Part shown: in pieces, positions 44,861 to 54,880 of the stretch | Position numbering within the stretch: the stretch's first letter is position 1 | Layout: each line of letters begins with the position of its first letter | From: Tridacna crocea | Lineage: Eukaryota; Mollusca; Bivalvia; Cardiida; Cardiidae | Length of the DNA stretch: 64,000 nucleotides | Assembly (NCBI GenBank): GCA_943736015.1 | Contig: OX031072.1 | Coordinates: 6,847,501-6,911,500 of the forward strand | Reading direction: 5' to 3' | The notes under the pieces: model-generated | What the model was told of the DNA's origin: nothing | What the model saw: only the letters and a program-made list of their open reading frames with translations | The model's database searches: none | Translations under genes and position numbers: made by a program

Positions 44861-45357
44861 CAGGGCCGTAGGAACAGGGGGGGGGAGGGGGGAACCATGG
44901 GGGGGGGGGGGGGCGGGCCCCCCAATAATTTGATCACCAATGAAATGACTGTGTTTGGCCAAATATTGCTAGACAATCATCGTATATAAGGAGGATGAAA
45001 TAATATGTCAGAGTAACTTAATGCAATACGCTGATAGAAAATTTCAAACAAATTAATATAGTTCTAAACAAACGGAAAAGAGCCACAGAATTTTTTCATC
45101 TACTATTGTTATCTGACATACACCAAACAATTTTCGACATCACATTTCATTCAGTGTGATTTTCTGCTTTCTTTTTTCTCCATATCTCATAATTCACCAC
45201 ACTGTTGAACAAATTTCCTTCTATTTCGGTCCCTAGAATTAGTAGGTGGGTTATTTCTCACTGCATAACGAAACACACTATATGTCAAATCGTGACAAGC
45301 CGATTCTGAAAAGTTTGCCCCCCCCCCCCCCCTCCAAAATTGTTTCCTACGTCTCTG
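44861..45357. mobile_element. hAT-like non-autonomous element with G/C-run ends
   Basis: Ends CAGGGCCGTAGG and CCTACGTCTCTG are near-inverse, each followed inwards by a long G (or C) homopolymer; such CAGGG-GTAGG plus G-run termini are typical of invertebrate hAT elements. GAGGTA is near both flanks, but a clean 8-bp duplication is not seen. No transposase. Confidence 0.65.
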
Positions 45358-45550
45358 AGGTATAAAGCTTCTGAAAACATTGTAGGTAAAGGAGAAAATG
45401 CTAATAACCAGCATTTTCTCCTATACTAACAGTGTTTTCTACCCTTTCAAACAGAGATCGTACGTAGTATTTAAGCCAAATTTGATTTTTGTCGGCAAAT
45501 CTTTTCAATTTTAACTCGGATCTGAAATTTTGTTGTCTGGTTGAGAGTTC
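45358..45550 (-). mobile_element. TTAA hairpin element, diverged
   Basis: Its left part is cut at the right end of the hAT-like element. Confidence 0.72.
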
Positions 45551-45788
45551 GCCGATCCGTCCCTGTATTCTTCTTTGTCTAATATACAATTAAGACAGAG
45601 AAATCGAACAAGGAGAATAGGCCAAGAATAAACGTGAATAAGTAAAGAAACAAACAGATTAGACCAGAAATCCCCCTTAACATTATACCATGAAAAATGC
45701 AAAGTTTAACAAACAGAAGAATGAGGGCTTTTGAAAACATTTTGGTAAACGGAGAGGAAATATTGTCCTTTGGTAAAGAATGCAAAAC

Positions 45789-46017
45789 TTAACTCTTTAC
45801 TCCATAGATACTCATTTCTATGCATTGCTTGTATGAGCCTTTTGAAAACATTGTGGCAAAAGGTGAAATTGCTTGTAACAAGCAATTTCACCTTTTGCCA
45901 CAATGTTTTCAACACTATCGAAAGGTGTCATATACACATAAGAAAAGGCTTCATCCTTGCCGTTGTTTAGGATCAATTAGAGATACCGTCAAAATGCCTG
46001 ATGGAGTAAAGGGTTAA
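45789..46017 (+). mobile_element. TTAA hairpin element, subfamily C, full length
   Basis: Core ATTGCTTGTAACAAGCAAT, both arms changed together relative to other C copies. Confidence 0.92.
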
Positions 46018-46157
46018 GCGCTAAACCAGTAAAACAATACAAAGCAAATAGATCTAATTGCCTAACTTTAACTTATGGATCCATCATCAGAGTTTGTCTA
46101 ACATTAGTTAGGAGATAGAGTGGTTCCTTCACATGCAGAACATTTATCAATAGCAAA

Positions 46158-46250
46158 CAGTTTCATCTCAGGTCAGCATGTGTGATCTGCGCAGGCTGAT
46201 CTGACTCGATACTTTTTGCATATGCATTAAACCCTCTTTTCACAGAGCAA
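46158..46250. repeat. Short CAGGCTGA palindrome
   Basis: TCAGGTCAGCATGTGTGATC and GCGCAGGCTGATCTGACTC, then TTTTTGCATATGCATTAAAC. Confidence 0.75.
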
Positions 46251-46267
46251 GTCTCATACTATATATT

Positions 46268-46510
46268 TCAGATTATTTTCATAGCAGCAATTCTAAGTCT
46301 GTCCCTGTGTTTGTGACGCTGTGTTTTTGCCTTGGTTTTCGCCTTATTCAGTTTGTCTTTCTCGAACTTAACCTTGTTATATTCCCGCATTATCAGTCTA
46401 AGGTTAAGTTCTTGCTGTCTGTTAAGTTCAGCCTGCTCCCGGTGATGTCGCAGAATTTCTTGATACTCCGGCCCTTCTTCCATGATTCGGCCGTAATATT
46501 GGTCAATCCA
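46268..46510 (-). CDS. ARF-like GTPase exon 4 (C-terminal helix)
   Basis: Acceptor ATTTCAG, then WIDQYYGRIMEEGPEYQE and a long basic helix with NKAKTKAKTQRHKHRDR, ending AAMKII and TGA. WIDQ occupies the place of the ARF C-terminal LDWLSNQ. Confidence 0.87.
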   Translation of the reverse strand, partial: WIDQYYGRIMEEGPEYQEILRHHREQAELNRQQELNLRLIMREYNKVKFEKDKLNKAKTKAKTQRHKHRDRLRIAAMKII

Positions 46511-48766
46511 CTGAAATGAAGAGTTTAGGCTTGATTGAGGGAAAAAAAGCATTTTCGACATCTTAGCGTGTGAATGAATAAAAGGAACGAGTGATCAACT
46601 AAACTTGCAACTAAGACTTTGTATTTGTCCAAGGGAGACAATTATAGCTGTACCTTTTCTAGTTAGTGGTTGTCTCCCTTTACACACCCACACACACCCA
46701 CCCACACACACCCACACACACACATATATATATTTTTTTTCTCTTGCTAACCAAATCTTTTCAACGGTGTCTCAGCCGAGCCGCCGTTGCTCGATCGGTA
46801 GCATACAGGACTTGAGAACTGGGTCCGTATTCACCAACCATTCTTAAGAATATTCTTGGTCTTATTCTTCAAGATTTCCTGTCCATGAAAGTAACAAGAC
46901 TTCTGATTGGCTAAACCATTCGGTTTAGCCAATCAGAAGTCTTGTTACTTTCACATTGACAAAATTCTGAAGAATAAGACCAAGAATGTTCTTAAGAATG
47001 GTTGGTGAATTCGGACCCAGGAGGTTGCTGGTTCGATCCCCGGCTCGGCCAATTTCTTTCCCAGGATTGATGATAGTCATTGCAATACGATTCATTCCTC
47101 TGACACTAGTGGCCAGTTCTTCGGCGATAGTTATGTTAGAAAACAGCCGGTGGGGTAGGAAAGAATCACTGCTCGGGGTATTGGTAAAAGAAATTCGTCT
47201 GTTTGTTTTTGTTCCCTCTGACGGTCTGTCTTTCTAGCTGTATGTCTCAAAAAAATATTATATATAATCTAGAATCAAAGTAGATCTACCTGAAGTAAGG
47301 CCGGAAAGCCCGTATTCTCGCTGTATATAGATATTGGGAAGACCAGCCAATAACGGTACTTCATAAATCTTTTCGTCTGTAAATATGCTGTTATTCTTTC
47401 ACACGATAGTTTCGCTTCCCGGTCCTGTTTAGTGGCTACTATGGCAACAGGAACGAAACGGAGAGGAAGTTCGGATAGCACCAGTTCTAGGCGATTTGCA
47501 GCTACACTTAACCTGGAAATATCATGTACAACGATAAATAACAAGTAATGGTCAAAGATGCAACCAAAGGTGCAGCTTCCATATTGCAACACGCGAAAGA
47601 GGGCTTTCGGACGTTTACGTAAAGTGCCGTATCGGATCAGCCAGCTCAGTATGCGCAGGATTATCCGAAACGCCACTTTTATTTCCTGTAATTTTCTTTT
47701 TCGCACATGTCTAATGAAGAACAAAATCCAATGTTGACATAAAGTGCCGTCTCGGATTAGCCTGCGCGGACTGCGCAGGCTAATCCGAGACAACACTTTG
47801 TGTAAATGTCCGAATGTCCCTTTTTACATGTTGCAAACCAATTATGATACACACATAAAGCACAATTAATGACAGAAAAAAAGTACGTAATATATCTATG
47901 AACAATGCTCTGGCAAAAGCATTCTCTTAATATATCATACCATGCAAGTCATCACATGGTCATGGATCAATAAAACTTTTTAGAATAAAAAAATAAACCA
48001 GAGGGACCCTTAGAATAAACATGTCTACAATTTTCACCAATCACAAATTACGATTCATTCATCAGTTATCAGTACCGAAAAGTAGATCAAAAACGTACAT
48101 TCAGCTACGCTAGAAAAAACAACTACTGATTGTAACGGCATGAAACCACACCAGCCCTTATTTCCTCACAGAATTGTATGCTACCTTTTCTGGTCTCCCG
48201 TACAGTCAATGAACAAAACGACCATTCCAGTATCCTCCATAAAATGTAGGAAAATTCTTCTATCGTCAACACATCCACCAATATCAATAACTTCAAATCT
48301 GGAGGGGAAAAATGTTAATTAGGTAATGTTTGATTGATCGCTTTATGAATTTTTATGTGAATTGATTTTAGAATAGAAGAATTCATACGGTTAACTGATT
48401 GAATAAGTGATTGAAAGAATGATTAAAGGGTGATTGAACGAACTTGACTGCCGGAATAAATGGATGGATGGATGGATGCGGGGTGCGTGGTGGATGGATG
48501 GATGGACTGATAGATGTCTTTTGGTCTGGGTTAAAAAATTACTATAGATTAGCTCTCTCTCTCTCTCTCTCTCTTCATCTCGCCTACCTGCTGTTTCCTA
48601 TGTTGATCATCTCCACGTTAAAATCCGGGGTGGGTATAGTTTTCACCACTATATTTAGTTTAAGATAATACATGATCGTAGTTTTGCCGGAATCCGGAGG
48701 GCCGATAAACAACAACTTTCTGCCATAATGCCGTGTGACTTTGTTTTTACTTTGAGTACATCCCAT
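46268..48766 (-). CDS. Divergent ARF-like small GTPase with basic coiled-coil tail (four exons)
   Basis: Exons 48588-48766, 48185-48298, 47290-47512 and 46268-46510 join in phase into 252 residues. The order matches ARF/ARL GTPases: N-terminal MGC (predicted myristoylation at G2 and palmitoylation at C3), P-loop GPPDSGKT (22-29), effector region TIPTPDFNVE (43-52), switch II DIGGC (65-69), TKQD (125-128) and a degenerate SENTG loop (162-166). The catalytic Gln of DVGGQ is Cys69, and NKQD's Asn is Thr125. Residues 173-252 are a Lys/Arg/Gln-rich helix not present in ARFs. Family knowledge: ARFs cycle on membranes, and Gln71 positions the catalytic water, so this protein may hydrolyse GTP poorly; that is inference. 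It lies head to head with NOP2. I cannot name an orthologue. Confidence 0.88.
46681..46732 (+). repeat. CACACCC/CA microsatellite
   Basis: ACACCC and CACA units followed by TATATATA and T runs. Confidence 0.85.
46770..47215 (+). mobile_element. tRNA-derived SINE, interrupted
   Basis: GTTGCTCGATCGGTAGCA (A box) and CTGGTTCGATCCCCGGCTC (B box) are separated by the palindrome at 46821-47018. The body then matches 8158-8408. Confidence 0.85.
46821..47018. mobile_element. GGGTCC palindromic element, copy 4, nested in a SINE
   Basis: 198 bp from GGGTCCGTATTCACC to GAATTCGGACCC; separates the SINE A-box side from its B box. Confidence 0.92.
47290..47512 (-). CDS. ARF-like GTPase exon 3 (TKQD motif)
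   Basis: Acceptor TTTCCAG and donor TTCAG|GTAGAT bound 223 nt. The peptide includes LSVAANRLELVLSELPLRF and VAIVATKQDRE, the guanine-specificity loop, then ends FPALLQ in phase 0. Confidence 0.9.
47585..47838. mobile_element. CTCGGATCAGCCTG element (ARF-like gene intron)
   Basis: Inverted ends TTGCAACACGCGAAAGAGGG / TTTTTACATGTTGCAA; the right internal block is a perfect palindrome around TAGCCTGCGCGGACTGCGCA. Confidence 0.85.
48185..48298 (-). CDS. ARF-like GTPase exon 2 (switch II)
   Basis: Acceptor CCTCCAG and donor AAAAG|GTAGCA. The first base completes Arg; the peptide FEVIDIGGCVDDRRIF and on to VVLFIDCTGDQK aligns residue by residue with the ARF switch II and beta-4 region. Confidence 0.9.
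48459..48508 (+). repeat. (GGAT)n microsatellite
   Basis: Two ATGGATGG runs split by GCGGGGTGCGTGG, in intron 1 of the ARF-like gene. Confidence 0.85.
48552..48574 (+). repeat. (CT)n microsatellite
   Basis: Eleven CT units, 14 bp from the exon 1 donor of the minus-strand ARF-like gene. Confidence 0.9.
48588..48766 (-). CDS. ARF-like GTPase exon 1 (start codon, P-loop, effector region)
   Basis: Starts MGCTQSKNKV and carries GPPDSGKTT and TIPTPDFNVEMINIGNS, ending in phase 2 at donor AGCAG|GTAGGC. A (CT)n run lies just downstream in the intron. Confidence 0.9.
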
Positions 48767-49169
48767 ATTTATAGTTTCATATCAGACTAGTAATTTACAG
48801 GCTGATCTTCTGATCTTTAGTTGACAACGTCCAATTGTTTGGAAATGTTTGGGAAACCTCGACACGCGATTCCCTGATGTGCATGTGACTTTTTTTTATC
48901 TGGCTGAAAATATACATTCAATATCTTAGCACTCCTTGATTTATTCCTTCAAGAGGGAAGGAGGGGCGGCTTTTGCAATTTGCTATGTGTCTAGTATGGT
49001 TCACTTAAAATAATTTCTCCCTATTTTTTATCAATGTATTGGAAAGATCCTATTCACGACGTCTGCAAAAAGTAATGGACAAAAAGGTTACACACAAACA
49101 CAAATAAATCCATGATTTTAAAAAAAAATCCTGAATAGTCACTTCATACGGCCTTTGACCAACGTACGA

Positions 49170-49383
49170 AAAAAAGGCATTCGGACATCTGCGTAAAACG
49201 TCGTCTCGGATTAGCCTGTGTTAGATTTTGTCCCACCGTAGATTTGCACTAAACAGAAAAATACATAAGAACGTAGGTTGTCTTCCCGGACTGGTCTGCC
49301 CGGAATGCGCAGGCTGATCCGAGAAAACCGTGACACTCTACGAAAGTGCCCAAATGTCCCAATGCGCGTGTTGCAGGCCATAT
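49170..49383. mobile_element. CTCGGATCAGCCTG element
   Basis: GGCATTCGGACATCTGCGTA at the left and CCAATGCGCGTGTTGCAGG at the right. Confidence 0.75.
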
Positions 49384-49421
49384 CAGAAAACATGCTTGCC
49401 AGTAAATCCTTCCTGTCCGAA

Positions 49422-49649
49422 GTAACCCTTTACTACACAGTACCGACTTTCGACGATCCTGACAGAGAAGCCTCTTGAAAACATTGCGGGAAAAGAAGAA
49501 AATGCTGGTAACCAGCATTTTCTTCTTTTCCCACAATGTTTTCTCTTCTCTTTGTAACAAATTTCAAATTTTTAGTCACTTTTATTCGGACGTCTGCAAA
49601 TGCTTTCAATTTGGACCAGTCTTAATTTGTGTCGTTTGGTAAAGAGATA
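49422..49649 (-). mobile_element. TTAA hairpin element, subfamily A
   Basis: Arms AAAAGAAGAAAATG and CATTTTCTTCTTTT both carry the same change from the usual GGAGAAA. Confidence 0.88.
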
Positions 49650-49724
49650 AGTAACTGAATTGATATTCTCAGTCAGCGCTAAAAATGCAAAGCATTGTAA
49701 TTTTGTCAGAATGTCCGATATAAA

Positions 49725-49795
49725 AGCGGACAGTGTGGATCAAAGATCAGACTGCACGTTCTGTGCTGTCTAATATTAATCTACATTGTCAACAA
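49725..49795. repeat. GGACAG palindrome
   Basis: GCGGACAGTGTGGATCAAAG at the left; the right arm has decayed. Confidence 0.75.
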
Positions 49796-50086
49796 AAGCA
49801 GTTAAGTCCGAGTCAAACGCCACAATCGTTAAAACACTTATATTTTACATATTAATAAAAACTAAAGACAAAAGGTGACAATAAAAGTACCTTAATTCCA
49901 ATTTTACGTTATCCTTATAATTTTTGTGAAATTATTATAATAGCCTTGAAATGTAAAAATCAACTAAAGCCAGCTAAAAGAAAAGAGTATGGTTTGCGAA
50001 TGAACACGCATGCATCAACCTTGCGTAGTTCGATCTTTTTACTCTGCTATTACGATGGATACAGTTTATCTCTTTTTCTGTAAGGT

Positions 50087-50315
50087 TTAACCCTTTACCA
50101 CACAAGAAAATTTTAGACTGGTCCGAATTGAACGCATTTGCAGACGACAAAATAAATGTGACTGAAAAATTGAGAGTTGTTCTGGGAAGGGTAGAAAACA
50201 CTGTGGGAAAAGGAGAAAATGCTGGTTACCAGCATTTTCTCCTTTTCCCACAGTGTTTTCAAAAGGCTTCTTTCTCAGGGGCGTCAAAAGTAGGGATTGA
50301 GTGGTAATGGTTTAA
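50087..50315 (+). mobile_element. TTAA hairpin element, subfamily A, full length
   Basis: Core with CACTGTGGG / CCCACAGTG, matching 20410-20638. Confidence 0.93.
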
Positions 50316-50403
50316 AGTTAATATACGTACAGAGAGGTTTTTTTGGTGTCAAATTACGAAGACGTTCCACATGAATACATGTACCTTTGTACGAGTATTA
50401 GGT

Positions 50404-50620
50404 TTAACCCTTTCCCACACAATGACGACTTTTGACGGCCCTTGGAAAGAAGCCTTTTGAAAACATTGTGGCAAAAGGAGAAAATGCTGGTAAACAGCAT
50501 TTTCTCATTTCCCCACAATGTTTTCTGTCCTATCAATAGACAATTGCGCCATTTGATCCACAATGAATTTGTCGTCTGCAAATGGACAGGGCTAAAATTT
50601 TGTCTCTAGTAAAGGGTTAA
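50404..50620 (-). mobile_element. TTAA hairpin element, subfamily A
   Basis: TTAA at both ends. Confidence 0.88.
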
Positions 50621-50631
50621 GTAGGTTCAAT

Positions 50632-50653
50632 TCTCTCTCTCTCTCTCTCTCTC
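50632..50653 (+). repeat. (TC)n microsatellite
   Basis: Eleven TC units between two hairpin elements and NOP2. Confidence 0.9.
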
Positions 50654-51229
50654 ATATGTTTATATGTTTTAGATGTGAACAATAAAGTTTACATGAAGAT
50701 GGAAAAAATATCGCGCATAATTTTTGTTCAACAAAGATGACATTTTGATGCACTCAGATCTGACCAGGAAAATGCACTTCTACTTGGTATCAATAGCAAA
50801 TTTTAAACAATCTAAGATAAACTCTAAACAAACTGTATAGATCTTTTTGTCATTTTTTTATGATATGAAGGACTACCCGAAAAAAAAAATGTGCAAGTGG
50901 AATCAGTTAGTAAACAAGCTTGAGAGCCTGACAATAAACGAGATTTAACTTAATTCGTAGTTCATGAACGGTGTTGAATCGAACAAAGTCGAACGAGTTG
51001 TGAAAGTTCTCAGTAGCTTCGAAGAAGAACGCTGTTTGTAACTTTATAACACATTCAAAAGATATCAAAATGAATAACAGATCTCTTTCCTTTATAGGAG
51101 TACGACTAAAAAAGAAAAAAACTATTTGAATGCCTGTTTTTCAAGTTTAGAAACTGACCAGCAGAACAGTATTTCAAATTTGCAAGTTTACCCCACTGTG
51201 ATCAACAACAAGTATTCCATAAGAAAGTA
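50654..51229. other. Upstream flank of NOP2, no gene recognised
   Basis: Unique AT-rich sequence free of the hairpin family, unlike most of the window. Confidence 0.5.
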
Positions 51230-51256
51230 ACTTCCGGTTTAATTTTCCCACACGTG
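51230..51256 (+). promoter_or_regulatory. Candidate NOP2 promoter sites: ETS site and CACGTG E-box
   Basis: ACTTCCGG (51230-51237, an ETS core) and CACGTG (51251-51256, the Myc/Max E-box) lie 49 and 28 bp before the NOP2 ATG. Both are common at promoters of ribosome-biogenesis genes. Function is inferred. Confidence 0.45.
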
Positions 51257-51278
51257 TGTTTCAAAAAAATCAGCTGCA

Positions 51279-51366
51279 ATGGGAAGAAAACTAGATCTTG
51301 AGAAGAAACAACCTGGCAAAGGAAGAAGATTTAAGAAACAATCGGCCCCAGTTCTTCTGAAGCAAG
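51279..51366 (+). CDS. NOP2: NOP2 exon 1
   Basis: ATG in GCAATGG context; encodes [20 protein letters not shown] then QSAPVLLKQ, phase 1 at donor CAAG|GTATTG. Confidence 0.93.
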
Positions 51367-54300
51367 GTATTGTACAGCTGGTACATCATTTCGAAAGAAA
51401 TGCAGTGTCTAGCTTAACTTACCAAAGGTGGAGATTCGTTTCCACATGTTCAGTGTTCCCACTAGCTTTTATTTTAGGTTATACTTACCCCATGAGCTGT
51501 AAATCTTGAGTTGATATTTCACATTACAGAATATTGCGATGAATAAGGGTAATCAACATCTGAACAAGACGTAAAGCAGTTCATATGGACGTATTGTAAT
51601 TTAAAATTATGTGCTTTTAAGATATTTGTAGAAATTTACTGTTTAAAGTCATTATTGAGTCAGAAATATGCTGTAAAGATAGTCTGGAGAGTTTCTTATC
51701 AAACATTGTCAAATGGAACATTGTGTCATTTCCACATCTTTTGCACAGATCCGCAATCACTTTTTCGTGTGTATTTATAGATCTATTTCCGTATGATTTG
51801 ACAAAAATTTGTTAATAAGGGTAACCATGACTTCAAAACTTGTCATTTTGCAAAACATAAGTGGATAATGGCTTTTTTTAAACATTTTGTTTGAAGTCTC
51901 GCCTGTAAACAAAATTTGTTTTATGGATTTCATTTCTATAACATGATTTACACCTTTACACATGCACGACTGGGAACACTGATGTTTTCGTTTATGATAT
52001 CTTTACCATAGGATAGAATTTCAGGCGTGTTAAAATTGATAAGATTGTAGATAAGAATGTTGGCAAAGTTTGTGCTTTGGAAAAAAGAGTAAATGATTGC
52101 TGGTAACCAACAATATCTCCTTACCGAACAATGGTTTCAAGAGCCTATGTAACTCTTTTCAACATGTCAAAATTTCTTGACTTGTACAAATTGAAAGCAT
52201 TTGTGATAACAGAACTTCAAAGTAGCCCTAATGAAAATGTCTGTGTTTGATATGGTAGAAAATAATGTTTGTCTATAGAATTAATAGGTTTAGAATGAGT
52301 GTATGTGTAGTTTTTGTTTTTGTCAAAATGGGATTTTAATTTGTCAGTTGAATTTCAGGTCGATGTTATCCAGAAAAACAAACCAGTGTACGAAATGACA
52401 GGCTATGATAATAGATGATACTTTACAAAAAACTGTAATGTCTCTTTTCATTTATTTTTTTTCTTTCAATAGGAAAAGTTCACTCATTTTATACCAATAA
52501 CCATCCATTGAGTGAAAAGATCACACAGCATTTTCACCAGTACTATAACTCATCTTAAGATTTCTGTCTTTATTGTTTCATCAGAGTTGATATGGATGAA
52601 GGCATGCCGTGTCAAAATGGTTGTTCTTTGTTTTGTACAGATGGAGGTGAAATGAAAGAAAAGAAAAAGCTAAGCCGTCATCAGGCTCAAAGGTAATTTT
52701 GAATATAACATAAAAAGTAATCTATTACAATAAATGTACAGTATATGACAATCCTTTATCAAATAATCCCACATTGTAATGGAGGAAGAGTGATATCTGA
52801 GTCAAGATTTTACAATGAAAATAAGGCGACACAAGTCGCTAGTTGCTGATGTTTGTTATCAATCAGACAGGGGAATAGCATGTGGGAAAAACTAATGAAC
52901 AAGTACTAGTCAGATCAGACAGTTGAAATTGAACTTGTTGATTGGACACCGGCAGGGCTGTGGATCAGCTGTACAGCGAGTTCCAGACTTTTTCAGGCAA
53001 CCCTGATTTTGCTTTTCTTGGCCAATTGGGCAAAGTTTTATGATTCAGGCAGCTTTTTCACCCAAGTTGCCTAGTTTGCAGAGGCTTGTTTCTCAGGATC
53101 TCTATAAGTAGGAATTGTTTGCTTAAAAGGTTAATAAATGATCCAAGATATTTTGAAGAGAATGTTGGAATTATAAGAATCTTTTTCATGTCATCAGTGC
53201 TTAAGTTCCCTTTCCAAATTTCCCTGTACCCAAAATCTGAAATTCTTTATTGTAGGTTAAAGAATAGAATTCAAAAAGCAGAGCAGAAAAAAGCAGAGAA
53301 GTTGGCCAGGATTCAACAAAAGCAGGAGGCAAAACAAAATAAATCAATTCAACCACCATTGAAACATAGTAAGCCTTCTGGTCAAAAAAGAAAACACGAT
53401 AGTGATGATGACGATGATGATGATGATGATGATGAAGAGGATGATGATGAAGATGAAGATAATGTTGAAGAAGATATGTCAGGTATACACAATGTTAATT
53501 TTGATATAACTGTAACTAGATATAGCTTTAGCCTACTTATTTTAATTCCTTGCTAAATGACAAAAATTCAGACTTTGCCAAATTGAATGCATTTGCAGGT
53601 AACATAATAAACCTACTCAAAAATTGAAACTAAAGTTTGGAAGAGTAGAAAACATTGTGAGAAAAGGAGAAAATATTGGTTACCAGTATTTTCTCCCTAT
53701 TCCATGGTGTTCTCTGAAAGCTTCTTCTTCTGGATTGTTTTAAACCAAGATTGTTTGGTAAAGGGTTAAGTTAATAACAAATTTTTAGACTTGTCCAACT
53801 TGAAAGCATTTGGTGACAAAAATTGGAAGATGGGTCAGGTTTTCAGATTCTTCTATTTAACCCTTTACCACACAATGACGACTTCTGACGTTCCTGAGGT
53901 AGAAGCCTTTTGAAAACATTGTTGGAAAAGGAGAAAATGCTGGTAACCAGCATTTTCTCCTTTTCCCCACAATGCTTTCTACCCTTCCCAAATCAAATTT
54001 TGATTTTTCAGTCACATCTATTTTGTCATCTGCAAATGTTTTCAATTTAGACTTGTCTATAAAATTGTCGTTTGGAAAAGAGAAAAGGTTAGAAAACATA
54101 ATGGGAAAAGGAGAAAATGCTGGTGACTAGCGATTTCCCATTTTCCCACTGTGTTTTCAAGATCCGATCTCAGAGTTGTCAGAACTTTTGATTGTGTGAT
54201 AAAAGGTTACAATTATGGGCAATTATGGTCATTTTAGATTCAGATGAAATGGAGACAGCAGGACGACAGGTGCTTTTGTCTGGCTCTGACGGGGAAAAGA

Positions 54301-54768
54301 TGTCTGGATCTGGATCAGAATCCGAGGAAGAATCAGAGGAGTCAGAGGATGAGGAGGGGTCAGATATAGAGGAAAAGTCAAGCAGTGTTGTAAAGACCAA
54401 AGGATTCACAGATGAGAATAGCAAATGGTTGAAGCCAGCATTAAAGAAAAAGGGGCAGAACCAATCAGAAAATATAGAGATACAGGCTAAGGGAAAGAAA
54501 AAAGAGAAGTTTGTGAAAGATGAAAAGGAAAAGAAAGAGTTACTGAAAAAGAAAAAGCAGTTACTGGTAATTATGAATTTAATTTGGTTTACTCCATATC
54601 AAAAGACAAAATTTCACATTGGTCCAAATTGAAAGCACTTGCAGACAACAAATTAAACCTAACTCGAAAATTGAGATTTGTTTTCAGAAGGGAAGGAAAT
54701 ATTATAGGAAAAGGAGAAAATGCTGGTTACCAGTTAAACTTTAATTTTCATTCCAGGATGGTGATGAA

Positions 54769-54810
<42 letters not shown>

Positions 54811-54847
54811 AACATTATGGACAACTTTAAAGGCCTTGACAGTGATA

Positions 54848-54880
<33 letters not shown>

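Noticed and set aside
47275..47796. 173-codon single ORF on the minus strand as one exon
   Set aside because: Its first half reads through a palindromic element; the true exon starts after TTTCCAG at 47512.
54179..54424. Ser-rich reverse ORF ([16 protein letters not shown])
   Set aside because: It is the antisense shadow of NOP2 exon 4.
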